A stretch of 64,000 nt of DNA from Thermoleophilales bacterium (GTDB lineage: Bacteria > Actinomycetota > Thermoleophilia > Solirubrobacterales > 70-9), in assembly GCA_020636895.1 (NCBI GenBank), contig JACJWZ010000002.1, positions 1,054,001 to 1,118,000 on the forward strand, in the 5' to 3' direction. Position 1 is the first letter of the stretch. The number at the start of each line of letters is the position of its first letter. The notes under the pieces are model-generated. The model had not been told where the DNA came from and searched no databases. It saw only the letters and a list, made by a program, of their open reading frames with translations. The position numbers were made by a program, and so were the translations under genes. Below, one piece after another: positions 23,955 through 31,777 of this stretch.

Positions 23955-25103
23955 TCATCCCCCCCTCGCGCCGAGCGAGGCGTAGAGCTCGAGGGTGCGG
24001 GCGGCGATCGCGTCCCAGCCGAGGTCGCCTCGCACCGACGCGTCCGCGGCTGCCGAGAGGCGCTCGCGGGCGGCGGGGTCCTCGACCAGCTCGGCCAGGG
24101 CGGCGGTGAGCGCGTCGACGTCGCCGGGCGGGACGAGCCGGGCGGCGTCGCCGACCTCCGAGAAACCGCCGACGTCGCTCAGCACCATCGGCTTGCGGAA
24201 GGCGAGGCCGGTGTAGAGGACGCCGGACTGCTCGATCTCGCGGTAGGGGAGGGTGAGCACGTCGGCGCGGCGCATCAGCGCCGGGATCTCCGGATCGGAG
24301 ATGAACCGCGGAATGAAGCGCACGGTTCCGGAGGCGCGGTCGGCGAGCTCCAGCAGCGGCTCGAGCGGCATGCGCGGCATGCCGGCGATCCAGAGCTCCG
24401 CGTCGGTCTCGCCGAGCGCGGCGAACGCCTCCAGCAGGAGGTCGATCCCCTTGTAGGGGCGCAACAGCCCGAAGAAGAGGATCACCGGGCGCTCGGGCGG
24501 GACGTCCGCGAGCTCGCCGGGGAGCGGGGCCTGCTTCGACTCGGGCAGCTCGGTCAGGTAGTCGAAGGGGCCGTGCGGGATCACGTGGACGGCCGCGGGA
24601 TCCAGCCCGACGTCGGAGCGCAGACGCTCCGCGCCGCCCTCGGTGTGGGCGATCACGGCGTCGAAGCGGGAGAGGAACTTGCGCTCGGCATCGAGCTTGT
24701 CCTCCTCGCCCGGTGGCGGCAGCGGGTAGTGGAGGGTGATCACGCGCGGCTGGCCCTTGCGCGGCTTGCCGAGCAGGAAGCGGTCGAGCGGCGGGTAGGT
24801 GACCCACTGCCAGTGGGCGACGTCGGCGCCGCGGATCAGCATCCGCGCGGCGAGCATCCCCGGCACGTGCTCGGCCGCCTTCAGCGGCAGCCGCACGCGA
24901 GAGCCCAGCGGGATCCCGCTCGCGCGGGTGTAGAAGAGCTCGGTCACGCCGTACCCCTCAGGCTCTGGAACGGGGCCGTAGGCGAAGCGCGAGGTGATCA
25001 GCTCGACCTCCGCCCCGGCGCGCGCGAGGGCCGCCGCGAGCGAGCGGTCGTAGGGCGGCGTGAACGCCGAGGGATCGAGCATGGCCACCTTCGGGTGCGG
25101 CAT
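23955..25103 (-). CDS. GT4-family glycosyltransferase
   Basis: 382 residues with a GT-B fold. The N-terminal domain (KVAMLDPSAFTPPYDRSLAAALARAGAEVELIT) and the C-terminal donor domain carry VILFFGLLRPYKGIDLLLEAF near residue 205 and the E-x7-E motif REIEQSGVLYTGLAFRKPMVLSDVGGFSEV near residue 310. The family retains anomeric configuration with an NDP-sugar donor. It is the first gene of the five-gene minus-strand run GT4, GT2, sugar transferase, GNAT, FemAB, and is divergent from another GT2 gene 19 bp away. Confidence 0.92.
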   Translation of the reverse strand: MPHPKVAMLDPSAFTPPYDRSLAAALARAGAEVELITSRFAYGPVPEPEGYGVTELFYTRASGIPLGSRVRLPLKAAEHVPGMLAARMLIRGADVAHWQWVTYPPLDRFLLGKPRKGQPRVITLHYPLPPPGEEDKLDAERKFLSRFDAVIAHTEGGAERLRSDVGLDPAAVHVIPHGPFDYLTELPESKQAPLPGELADVPPERPVILFFGLLRPYKGIDLLLEAFAALGETDAELWIAGMPRMPLEPLLELADRASGTVRFIPRFISDPEIPALMRRADVLTLPYREIEQSGVLYTGLAFRKPMVLSDVGGFSEVGDAARLVPPGDVDALTAALAELVEDPAARERLSAAADASVRGDLGWDAIAARTLELYASLGARGG

Positions 25104-25110
25104 CGGGAAG

Positions 25111-25116
25111 GATTCT
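25111..25116 (+). promoter_or_regulatory. Candidate leaderless -10 box (GATTCT)
   Basis: GATTCT, six bases before ATG 25123, in the 19-bp gap between divergent glycosyltransferase genes. Confidence 0.3.
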
Positions 25117-25122
25117 CCCCGG

Positions 25123-26088
25123 ATGCCTCCCGAGCTGACCTACTGCATCGTCAACACGAACGGCCGCGAGCACGTGCCCGCGTGCCTGGGCGCGATCGCC
25201 GAGACTCACCCGGAGGGGGTCGAGCACGAGATCCTCCTGCTCGACAACGCCTCCGACGACGGGTCCGTCGCGCTCGCCGAGGAGCTCGCCGCCGGCGATC
25301 CGCGAATCGGTTCGGCGCTCCGCGTGATCGCGCTCGAGCGCCGGGAGGGGAAGGCGGCCAACGACACGCGGCTGCTGCAGGAGGCGGCGGGCGAGTACTG
25401 CCTGCTCCTGAACGAGGACAGCGAGCTGCAGCCGGGAGCGGCGGCGGCGCTGCTCGATGCGATGCGCGCGGACCCGAAGGCGGGGGCGGCGGGCGCTCAG
25501 CTCCTCGATCCAGCCGGCGTGCCGCAGCCGTGCGCGTGGCGGCTTCCGGGGGTCGGGACCGCGCTCGCGCAGGCGCTCTTCCTCCACAAGTGGCTCGTCA
25601 CCGAGAGCGGCGGGGACTCGGGCGATCCGCCGCGCGTCGTCGGCTGGGCGCAGAGCGCGGCGCTGCTCGTGCGGCGCAGCGCGGCGGAGGCCGTCGGTTA
25701 CCTCGACCCCGACTTCTTCGTCTACTCGGACGAGACCGACTTCTGCAAACGGCTGCTGGATGACGGCGGCTTCCACACCCTCTACGTGCCGGCCGCGCGG
25801 GCGATCCACCACGAGCAGCTCTCGACGGACCGCAGCTCCGGCGAGCGGCGCATCGTCGAGTTCCACCGCAACCGCGACCTCTACATGCGCAAGCACCACG
25901 GGCCGGTGGCCGCGGCTGCGGTACGGGGGCTGACCGCCTTCTCCTACCTGCCCCGGGCGCTCGCGGCGCTCGTCCTCCCCGGCCACGACCCGCGCTGGTT
26001 CCTGCTCCACGCCCGCAAGGCGTGGTCGCCGAGGGGCGAGGGGATCAGGGAGCTGGCGGAGCGTTCTGGGCGCGCGGGGCCGACCTAG
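25123..26088 (+). CDS. GT2-family glycosyltransferase (rhamnosyltransferase-like)
   Basis: 321 residues. PELTYCIVNTNGREHVPACLGAI, LLLDNASDDGSVALAEEL and LLLNEDSELQPGAAAALLDAM (the DXD-equivalent E-D-S) form the GT-A core. GAQLLDPAGVPQ, AALLVRRSAAEAVGYLDPDFFVYSDETDFCKRL and HHEQLSTDRSSGERRIVEFHRNRDLYMRKHHG match WbbL-type rhamnosyltransferases. It lacks TM segments except for a weakly hydrophobic C-terminus. It faces away from the GT4 gene and belongs functionally to the same surface-glycan set. ATG 25123 was chosen because upstream in-frame ATGs would overlap the divergent start codon. Confidence 0.9.
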   Translation: MPPELTYCIVNTNGREHVPACLGAIAETHPEGVEHEILLLDNASDDGSVALAEELAAGDPRIGSALRVIALERREGKAANDTRLLQEAAGEYCLLLNEDSELQPGAAAALLDAMRADPKAGAAGAQLLDPAGVPQPCAWRLPGVGTALAQALFLHKWLVTESGGDSGDPPRVVGWAQSAALLVRRSAAEAVGYLDPDFFVYSDETDFCKRLLDDGGFHTLYVPAARAIHHEQLSTDRSSGERRIVEFHRNRDLYMRKHHGPVAAAAVRGLTAFSYLPRALAALVLPGHDPRWFLLHARKAWSPRGEGIRELAERSGRAGPT

Positions 26089-26135
26089 CGCGTTCCCGGC
26101 CGAGCGCTCACGAGTACTCGGCGGCGGGCCGGGCC

Positions 26136-26519
26136 CTACGAGGCGTTCAGCTCGGCCGCATGCTCGACCAGCGCCTTGAAGGCCTCTGCGTCGAGCTCGT
26201 CGTCCTCGCGGATGTCGATCGCGCGGCGGGTGCCGGCGTCGAGGCTGGCGTTGAAGATCCCGGTGGGGTCGTCGACGGAGGCGCCCTTCATGAACGTCAG
26301 CTTCAGCTTGTCCTTGTAGACCTCGCCGGTGCAGAGGATCCCCCCATGCGACCAGGTCGGAACGCCGAGCTGGTTAGAGGGCTTGCGCCACTTGATCTCC
26401 TCGACGACGTCGGGGACCGCCTCGTTGATCAGCTCGCGGATCCCGGCGAGCCGCTCCCCGCGCCAGTCGTCCCAGCTCGCGAAGCGCTCCGCGAAGGGAT
26501 CCTCGGTGCTTTCCGCCAT
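26136..26519 (-). CDS. DUF1801-domain protein (YdhG-like)
   Basis: 127 residues, complete and soluble. ASWDDWRGERLAGIRELINEAVPDVVEEIKWRKPSNQLGVPTWSHGGILCTGEVYKDKLKLTFMKGAS matches DUF1801, a small fold similar to the frataxin/iron-chaperone-like YdhG family. The protein is usually a single domain of this size. No partner is evident from its neighbours. TACAGT six bases upstream of the ATG suggests a leaderless mRNA. Confidence 0.88.
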   Translation of the reverse strand: MAESTEDPFAERFASWDDWRGERLAGIRELINEAVPDVVEEIKWRKPSNQLGVPTWSHGGILCTGEVYKDKLKLTFMKGASVDDPTGIFNASLDAGTRRAIDIREDDELDAEAFKALVEHAAELNAS

Positions 26520-26525
26520 GTGGTG

Positions 26526-26531
26526 ACTGTA
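26526..26531 (-). promoter_or_regulatory. Candidate leaderless -10 box (TACAGT)
   Basis: TACAGT on the minus strand, six bases before ATG 26519. Confidence 0.4.
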
Positions 26532-26588
26532 GCTCGCAACTGCCCACGGCGGGAGGTTCCGCCGGGGCGCGGGGGTCTCATCCATCAC

Positions 26589-26678
26589 GCATGGCTCCTT
26601 TTCCACGTATTCGGTGGAAAAAGCGCCGCGCGGTCGGTGACATCCGGAGTTGATGGGGCGGTTCTGCGGAACCGCCCC
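26589..26678. repeat. MITE/REP-like repeat, copy A (about 90 bp)
   Basis: Aligns with 26996-27086 at roughly four bases in five. It contains two hairpins: TTTTCCAC-GTATTCG-GTGGAAAA, and a GCGGTTCTGCGGAACCGC module at its right end. No coding capacity. Confidence 0.75.
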
Positions 26679-26863
26679 CGAGCACGCGGCCGGTGGCTTG
26701 CTTCAGGCGAGGCTGACGAGGGGATGCGAGAGAGGCGGTCGCCGCCACTGCCCACGCCGAGGCGACGGAGTGCACCCTTCTCACCTCCCTTCGGTGCCTC
26801 GCCCGCAGACCCGGGGTAGAAGGCGGGATCGGCCGCCCACTCTCCCGGGCAGTGGGCAGTCCC

Positions 26864-26881
26864 AGTCCAACATGTTGGACT
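26864..26881. repeat. 18-bp perfect palindrome
   Basis: AGTCCAACATGTTGGACT reads the same on both strands. It lies midway between the two 90-bp repeats, with no gene start nearby, so an element-internal site is more likely than a gene operator. Confidence 0.6.
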
Positions 26882-26958
26882 CAGGCCGCCCGCTGGAACG
26901 AGGTCGCTGAGGGGACGGGCTCCCGTGACGCTCTCGTCACTAATTACCCCGGTTGGGG

Positions 26959-26980
26959 GGTGGTTCCGCGGAGCCGCCCC
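26959..26980. repeat. Partial repeat module (GGTTCCGCGGARCCGCC type)
   Basis: Isolated copy of the right-end palindromic module of the 90-bp repeats, 16 bp upstream of copy B. Confidence 0.5.
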
Positions 26981-26995
26981 CTGGCCTCCCACTAC

Positions 26996-27086
26996 GCGTG
27001 GCGCTATTTCCACGTATTCGGTGGAAAAGGCGCCATGCGTCCGGCGGACACCAGAAGTTGATATCGCGGTTCCGCGGAACCGCCCC
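26996..27086. repeat. MITE/REP-like repeat, copy B (about 91 bp)
   Basis: Second copy, same orientation as copy A. The hairpin TTTCCAC-GTATTCG-GTGGAAA is fully conserved, and the right module is the perfect palindrome GCGGTTCCGCGGAACCGC. The least conserved part is the middle 25 bp. Confidence 0.75.
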
Positions 27087-27167
27087 TCGGCCCACGCCCA
27101 CGGCATCGCACGTCGCATGGCGGGCTGCGGCCTGCGGGCTTGGGACCGGGGCCGCGCGACCCGCCCG

Positions 27168-27192
27168 CGCGACCCCGGCGACGGCGGTCGCG
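27168..27192 (-). terminator. Terminator hairpin of the polysaccharide operon
   Basis: Stem CGCGACC / GGTCGCG with an 11-nt loop, starting 13 bases past the stop of the flippase gene (minus strand). Confidence 0.45.
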
Positions 27193-27204
27193 GTGAACGG
27201 CACG

Positions 27205-28788
27205 TCAGAACCCGCCTCGGTCCTGGTCCCTCGTCTCGGCGTCCATGAAGCCGGCGGCGCGGGAGTCCTCGTTGCCGGGGGCGCCCTCGGGGACGTCGCC
27301 CGCCGCGCCGCCGCCGCGCATCCGTCGCAGCCGCTCGCGCAGGTCGCCGGAGGCCAACGCCGTTCGCACCGCCTCACGCTCGTCGCTCTTGATCGCCCCT
27401 CCCCACCAGAGGATCACCGGGTAGAGGGCGATGAGGACGGCGCGGCTGATCAGCCCGAGCGCGCCTTCCGTCGGCAGCAGCAGCTCACCGGCGGCGATCA
27501 CGACCGCGGCGCTGACGGCGATCACCGCGAGCCTCCCCCACTGCCACGGGATCGGGAAGAGGCTCTGGGTGAACGCGTACATGAGCGCGATCACGACGAG
27601 GTAGCTGAGGACCAGCGCTACACCCGCCCCGACGATCCCGTAGGGCGGGACGAGCAGCAGGTTCAGCGCGACGTTGGCGATCATCCCGGCGGCGGTCGCG
27701 GGCAGGTTGCGCTCGGTCTTCCCGGTCCGGCCGAGGATCACCAGCTGCGCGAGGTAGACGCCGTAGAGGGCGGCGCCGAGGGCGAGCGGGCCGACCGCCT
27801 CGTGGGAGTCGAAGAACTCGGGGGCCGCGAGGAGGCGGACGATCCACGGCGCCTCGAGCCAGAGCGCGACCACGAGGAACATGCAGAGCGCGCTGAAGAC
27901 GGTGAGGACGACGGCGTAGGTGCGGCGCGCCTCCTCGTCGTCCTGGATCGAGTAGGCGAGCGGCGGCCAGGCGAGCTGGAAGCCGCGGACGACCACCTGG
28001 ATCGCCTGGCTGAACTTGAAGGCGAGCGCGTAGAGCCCCGCCTCGGCCAGGCCGATCGAGCGGACGATGATGATCCGGTCGATGAACTGCAGGGCGTAGA
28101 GGGTGACCTCCGCGGGCATCGTCGGCAGCCCGAACTTGACCATCCGGTTGAGCAGGTCGCGGTCGGGGACGAGCCCGAGGCGCTCGCGGTCGGCGACCAC
28201 GATCCAGAGCACGAACGGGACGCCGGAGAGGTAGCTGCCGAGCAGCAGGCCCTCCGCCCCGAGGCCCTCGCCGACGACGAGGAAGACGGTGAGCGGGATC
28301 GCCGCGAGGACGTGGAGGATCGTGAACGTGAAGTAGGCGCGGGCGCGCTCGTCCAGGCGGAAGAGGGAGACGAGGTACTCGTAGAGCGTCAGGACCCAGA
28401 GACCGCCGATCGAGATGCGGACGAGGTTGGCGGCGTTCTCGACGCCGTCGTCGAGCAGCAGGTCGGCGAGCTGCGGAGCGAACGGGAGCAGGACGAGCGC
28501 CCCGATCGTGGCGCTCATGAAGAGCGACGCGAAGCCCGTGCGGACGACCTCGTCCCCGTCCTCGTCCGGCAGGTAGAAGAACCGCAGGAGCGCCTCGATG
28601 ATCCCGAGCCGGACGACGATGCTCGCCGCCACCACCGCCGAGAACAGGACCTCGGCGGCGCCGTAGTCCGCTGGGTCGAGGTACCTCGTGTAGAGCGGCA
28701 GCAGCGCGACCGCGAGGATCTTCGAGAGGATGCTCGCCGCCGTGTAGGCGGCGCCCGTGGTCGCGAGCCGGCGCAGGTAGTCGAGCAA
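27205..28788 (-). CDS. Polysaccharide flippase (Wzx / MurJ-like MOP superfamily)
   Basis: 527 residues starting at TTG 28788 after a GGGGAGGGGAGG Shine-Dalgarno. About 12-14 hydrophobic helices: for example YTAASILSKILAVALLPLYTRYLDPADYGA at the N-terminus, which is the typical polysaccharide-biosynthesis-protein start, then repeated pairs to LISRAVLIALYPVILWWGG. The C-terminal 50 residues are a charged cytoplasmic tail. Family members move lipid-linked repeat units across the membrane. It lies 15 bases downstream of the ligase/polymerase gene and closes the operon. Confidence 0.92.
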   Translation of the reverse strand: MLDYLRRLATTGAAYTAASILSKILAVALLPLYTRYLDPADYGAAEVLFSAVVAASIVVRLGIIEALLRFFYLPDEDGDEVVRTGFASLFMSATIGALVLLPFAPQLADLLLDDGVENAANLVRISIGGLWVLTLYEYLVSLFRLDERARAYFTFTILHVLAAIPLTVFLVVGEGLGAEGLLLGSYLSGVPFVLWIVVADRERLGLVPDRDLLNRMVKFGLPTMPAEVTLYALQFIDRIIIVRSIGLAEAGLYALAFKFSQAIQVVVRGFQLAWPPLAYSIQDDEEARRTYAVVLTVFSALCMFLVVALWLEAPWIVRLLAAPEFFDSHEAVGPLALGAALYGVYLAQLVILGRTGKTERNLPATAAGMIANVALNLLLVPPYGIVGAGVALVLSYLVVIALMYAFTQSLFPIPWQWGRLAVIAVSAAVVIAAGELLLPTEGALGLISRAVLIALYPVILWWGGAIKSDEREAVRTALASGDLRERLRRMRGGGAAGDVPEGAPGNEDSRAAGFMDAETRDQDRGGF

Positions 28789-28803
28789 GCGCCTCCCCTC
28801 CCC

Positions 28804-30384
28804 CTAGGTCACCGGCTGTGGTTCGCTTGCGCCGCCGTCGGCCGGACCGTCTCCGCCTGAGCCCTCGGCCGCAGTGGTCTCCTCCCCGCCGGAGCGGGGG
28901 GCGCGTTCACCGAGTGGGACCAGGGTCCCGGCCGCGAAAGCGAGCACGGCCCAGGTGACCGGGTCGGTGAAGAAAGCCGCGTAGCCGAGGCTGTGGACGA
29001 GCAGCACCGCGTAGATCCCCGTCAGGGCGGCGGCGAGCGCGGGGCCGCGCGCGGGCTTCGCCAGGCGCGGGCCGAGGGCGGCGACGAGGCCGCCGATCGT
29101 CACCGCGAGGAACGCGAGGTAGGCGGCGAAGCCGACCACCCCCTGCTCGGCGAGCACAGTTATCGGCTCCGTGTGGCTCACGGCGGCGAAGCCCTCGGCG
29201 GCGCCGTAGCGCTTCTTGAACTCATCGGCGAAGGCGCCTGAGCCGACCCCGAGCAGAGGCTCGTCCTTGGCCATCTCGACGCCCCCTTCGATCAACCCCT
29301 TGCGGCCGCTCGAATCCTCGTCGGTCAGCCCGCCCCCGGAGATCAGCGCGATCGCGGCGGCGACCAGGAGGACCGCGGCGATCCCGGCGCCGACGCCCTG
29401 AGCGATCCCCCAGCGGGCGGCGATCAGCACGAGCATCCCGGCGATCAGCGCGATCGTGCTCGACTGCGAGTAGGTGACGACGAGGGCCGCGAGCAGGATC
29501 GCGAAGACGACGCTCGCGCCGATCAGCTCGGCCCGGCGGCGGCCGTAGGCGACCACCGTCGCCAGCGCCACCATCGAGATCGCCAGGTAGCGGCCGAAGA
29601 TGTTCGGGTCGAAGAACAGCGAGTTGACGCGGAAGTAGGGATGGGCTTCGTTGCCGGCGATCACCTTGTCGTTCCAGAACAGGTCCCGGGCCGCGTACTG
29701 GTACCCGGCGACGAGCGCGAGCAGGACGCCCTCGATCGCCAGCACCCAGAGGACGCGGCGCAGCGTTGCGCCATCGAGCGGCTGCTCCGCCAGGAGCGCG
29801 AAGAGCGCCGCGAACGGAACGAGGAAGAAGCCGACGTTCTGCACCGCGGGCGAGATCTCCTCGGCCAGTCCCGACTGCAGCGCGTAGAGGACGAGGACGA
29901 CCGCCAGCGCGAGGCTGATGTAGCGGAGCAGCGGGCCGCGGGAGGACGGGGAGCTGCCCGGGCCGTCCGAGGCGCCCGAGGTGGCGCCCGCCCCGGCGGC
30001 CTGCGTCCCCATCAGGGCGGCGATCACCCCCACGGCGATCACCGCGTACAGCGGCAGCAGTAGGTTCGAGCTGCCGCCGCCGAGGTCGACCGGGATCCGG
30101 AACGGGAGCGCCGCCACGAGCAGCGGCACGAGCAACGCCGGGCGGGCGCGGATCACGAGCGCGCCGAGGTAAAGCGCGGCCAGCGCGGCGGCCAGGCCGA
30201 CGGCGGCGAACGCGGGGCGGTCGCGGAGATCGGCGACGCGGCCGGAGTCCCAGTTGTCGCCGATCACCAGGATGGGCGCGAGCACCAGCGCCGCCGCGAG
30301 CAGCATGTAGCGCGTACGGCGGTCGCGCGCGAGGAGCCCTCCGGCGGCGAGCGCGGCGCAGAGGACGGTCCCGGCCCAGAGCAT
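28804..30384 (-). CDS. O-antigen ligase/polymerase-family membrane protein
   Basis: 526 residues with about 12 TM helices. The signature large external loop carries VNSLFFDPNIFGRYLAISMVALA and, later, GLIEGGVEMAKDEPLLGVGSGAFADEFKKRYGAAEGFAAVSHTEPITVLAEQGVVGFAAYLAF. The G-x-G-x-x-x-F and H-x-x-x-x-x-x-L-x-x-x-G pattern is that of the WaaL/Wzy superfamily (PF04932). It either polymerises or ligates the glycan, which the sequence alone does not decide. Its ATG overlaps the stop of the FlgD-like gene (TGATG). The low-complexity acidic C-terminus (ETTAAEGSGGDGPADGG) is cytoplasmic. Confidence 0.9.
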   Translation of the reverse strand: MLWAGTVLCAALAAGGLLARDRRTRYMLLAAALVLAPILVIGDNWDSGRVADLRDRPAFAAVGLAAALAALYLGALVIRARPALLVPLLVAALPFRIPVDLGGGSSNLLLPLYAVIAVGVIAALMGTQAAGAGATSGASDGPGSSPSSRGPLLRYISLALAVVLVLYALQSGLAEEISPAVQNVGFFLVPFAALFALLAEQPLDGATLRRVLWVLAIEGVLLALVAGYQYAARDLFWNDKVIAGNEAHPYFRVNSLFFDPNIFGRYLAISMVALATVVAYGRRRAELIGASVVFAILLAALVVTYSQSSTIALIAGMLVLIAARWGIAQGVGAGIAAVLLVAAAIALISGGGLTDEDSSGRKGLIEGGVEMAKDEPLLGVGSGAFADEFKKRYGAAEGFAAVSHTEPITVLAEQGVVGFAAYLAFLAVTIGGLVAALGPRLAKPARGPALAAALTGIYAVLLVHSLGYAAFFTDPVTWAVLAFAAGTLVPLGERAPRSGGEETTAAEGSGGDGPADGGASEPQPVT

Positions 30385-30920
30385 CAGCCGGCCCTCCCCG
30401 ACAGGCGCGCTGCGCCCGCGGCGGCGGTGATTGCCTCGTCGCCGGGAGCGTCGCCGTCCGGCGAGCCGTCGTGGACGTCGTCGGCGTCGATGACCTCGAT
30501 CCGGCCCGGGGGCAGGATGTCGCGGCCCTCCTCACCGAGGACGACGCGGAGCGCATAGAGGCCCGGGGCCGCCGGCTCACGGTCGTCCCTGAGACCGTCC
30601 CAGTGGTAGACGTGCTCACCCGCGCCGAGATCCTCGCCGAGCGTGAGCGCCCGCACCTGCTCGTCGTCGCTGCCGGGATCGCCGTCGATGATCAGCACGT
30701 CGACCGAGTCGTCCGCGTTCGCGAGCGTGAAGCTGACGCGAGCCTCGTCGTGGGCCGGGATGCCGCGGATCAGGACCGGCGAGAGCTCCACGGAGTTGAC
30801 GAGATCGTCTCCGGAGCGGGCCGCGCGGGTGATCGCGAAGCCACCGATCGCGAGCAGGGCCAGGGCCACGAACAACGCGGTCCCGAGGGCGGTGCCGATC
30901 CGGCCGGGGCCGCCGCCCAC
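30384..30920 (-). CDS. Membrane-anchored protein with FlgD-Ig-like domain
   Basis: 178 residues from GTG 30920, four bases after the stop of the preceding gene. An upstream ATG at 30980 would overlap that gene by 56 bases and add only a Ala/Gly/Pro stretch. One TM helix (ALGTALFVALALLAIGGFAITRAA) leads to an outside beta domain: VELSPVLIRGIPAHDEARVSFTLANADDSVDVLIIDGDPGSDDEQVRALTLGEDLGAGEHVYHWDGLRDDREPAAPGLYALRVVL. The end of that run (W-D-G-x-x-x-D-x-x-x-A-P-x-G-x-Y) matches FlgD-type Ig folds, used elsewhere as assembly or sorting modules. Function inferred only from its place between LytR_C and ligase genes. Confidence 0.75.
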   Translation of the reverse strand: MGGGPGRIGTALGTALFVALALLAIGGFAITRAARSGDDLVNSVELSPVLIRGIPAHDEARVSFTLANADDSVDVLIIDGDPGSDDEQVRALTLGEDLGAGEHVYHWDGLRDDREPAAPGLYALRVVLGEEGRDILPPGRIEVIDADDVHDGSPDGDAPGDEAITAAAGAARLSGRAG

Positions 30921-30924
30921 GCGC

Positions 30925-31755
30925 TCAGCCCCCGCCGCCGGAGTCGCCCCCGCCGCCGGAGTCGCCGTTCCCCGAGTCACCGCTCGCGGCGCCGTCCTTC
31001 CCCGCGATTACCACCACGTCGGCGTTGTCGGCCGCCGCCTTGGCATTCGAGTTGAAGGGCTTGGGGTCGGGCACCTTGAGGAAGTTGGCGACGGCCCTCC
31101 CCTCGGCGCGATGCCGGGGGCGGTAGTACACGACGCTCTTCTCCTCCGGATCCGGGGCGACCGTGTTGGAATCGATGACGAAGCCCTTGCGCTGCAGCCG
31201 GTTGCTGAGCTTGTCGCCCGCCCCCGGCTCCGAGGTGGCGTTGACGACGGCGATCGAGACGTCAGCCGGATCGATCCCGCGGCCCTTCGTCGTCTCCTCC
31301 TCGGAGCGGATCAGCTGTGAGCCGAGCACGAACGCTCCAACCCCGATCAGGATCGCGGCGATCGCGAGCACGAGCGGATGACGGGGGCCGCGATCGACGA
31401 CGCGCTGCCAGAAGCCGGGCGGCTCGGGCTCGATTACCGCGAACTCGCCGGTTGCGATCCGGCTCAGCGCCGGTCGCTCCGACGTCACGCGCTCGGCCGG
31501 GGTCATCTTGCCCGTGGAGCGGCCGGGCGAGGTGGACGGCTCCGGGATCGCCCGGAACTCGGTGGTGCCGGCGTCGGGATCGCGCTCCTTCCACTCGACG
31601 AGGCGCTCGATCTCGCGGCGATGGCTGAGGAAGATCGGCAGGACGAGCAGGAGCCCGATCAGGGCGAGGAAGGCGGCGACGCCGCCGAGCACCTCGATCA
31701 GCTCGGTGTCCAGCGACTGCGCGGCCGCCGGGAGCAGCGTCGCGACGGAGGTCAT
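30925..31755 (-). CDS. Two-TM protein with C-terminal LytR_C domain (copy 2)
   Basis: 276 residues. An N-terminal TM (LIEVLGGVAAFLALIGLLLVLPIFL) is followed by about 90 cytoplasmic residues, a second TM (HPLVLAIAAILIGVGAFVLGSQLI) and an outer domain. That domain (VSIAVVNATSEPGAGDKLSNRLQRKGFVIDSNTVAPDPEEKSVVYYRPRHRAEGRAVANFL...ADVVVIAGKD) has the LytR_cpsA_psr C-terminal fold: V-x-N-x-T, G-x-A/D-x-x-L-x-x-x-G, V-Y-Y and D-V-V-V-I-x-G. No catalytic LCP domain is present. The tail is Gly/Ser/Asp-rich. It shares its whole plan with the gene immediately upstream, so the two are paralogues. Confidence 0.83.
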   Translation of the reverse strand: MTSVATLLPAAAQSLDTELIEVLGGVAAFLALIGLLLVLPIFLSHRREIERLVEWKERDPDAGTTEFRAIPEPSTSPGRSTGKMTPAERVTSERPALSRIATGEFAVIEPEPPGFWQRVVDRGPRHPLVLAIAAILIGVGAFVLGSQLIRSEEETTKGRGIDPADVSIAVVNATSEPGAGDKLSNRLQRKGFVIDSNTVAPDPEEKSVVYYRPRHRAEGRAVANFLKVPDPKPFNSNAKAAADNADVVVIAGKDGAASGDSGNGDSGGGGDSGGGG

Positions 31756-31777
31756 GAGCGCGAGGCGGGGCGGGCGA

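Larger units (their letters stand above)
26532..27167. other. 636-bp gene-free stretch rich in repeats and palindromes
   Basis: Open frames here lack coding character. Both strands translate the same short peptide phrases (for example F-S-T-E-Y-V-E) because the two DNA repeats are related. Contains repeat copies A and B, a partial module, an 18-bp palindrome and a 9-bp inverted repeat (CCACTGCCC 26745-26753 / GGGCAGTGG 26847-26855). It looks like a nest of small non-autonomous elements inside the polysaccharide region. Confidence 0.65.

Noticed and set aside
26136..27204. Transposase remnants in the repeat-rich gap
   Set aside because: No DDE or Tyr/Ser recombinase motif in any frame; the frames share phrases only because the DNA repeats are homologous.
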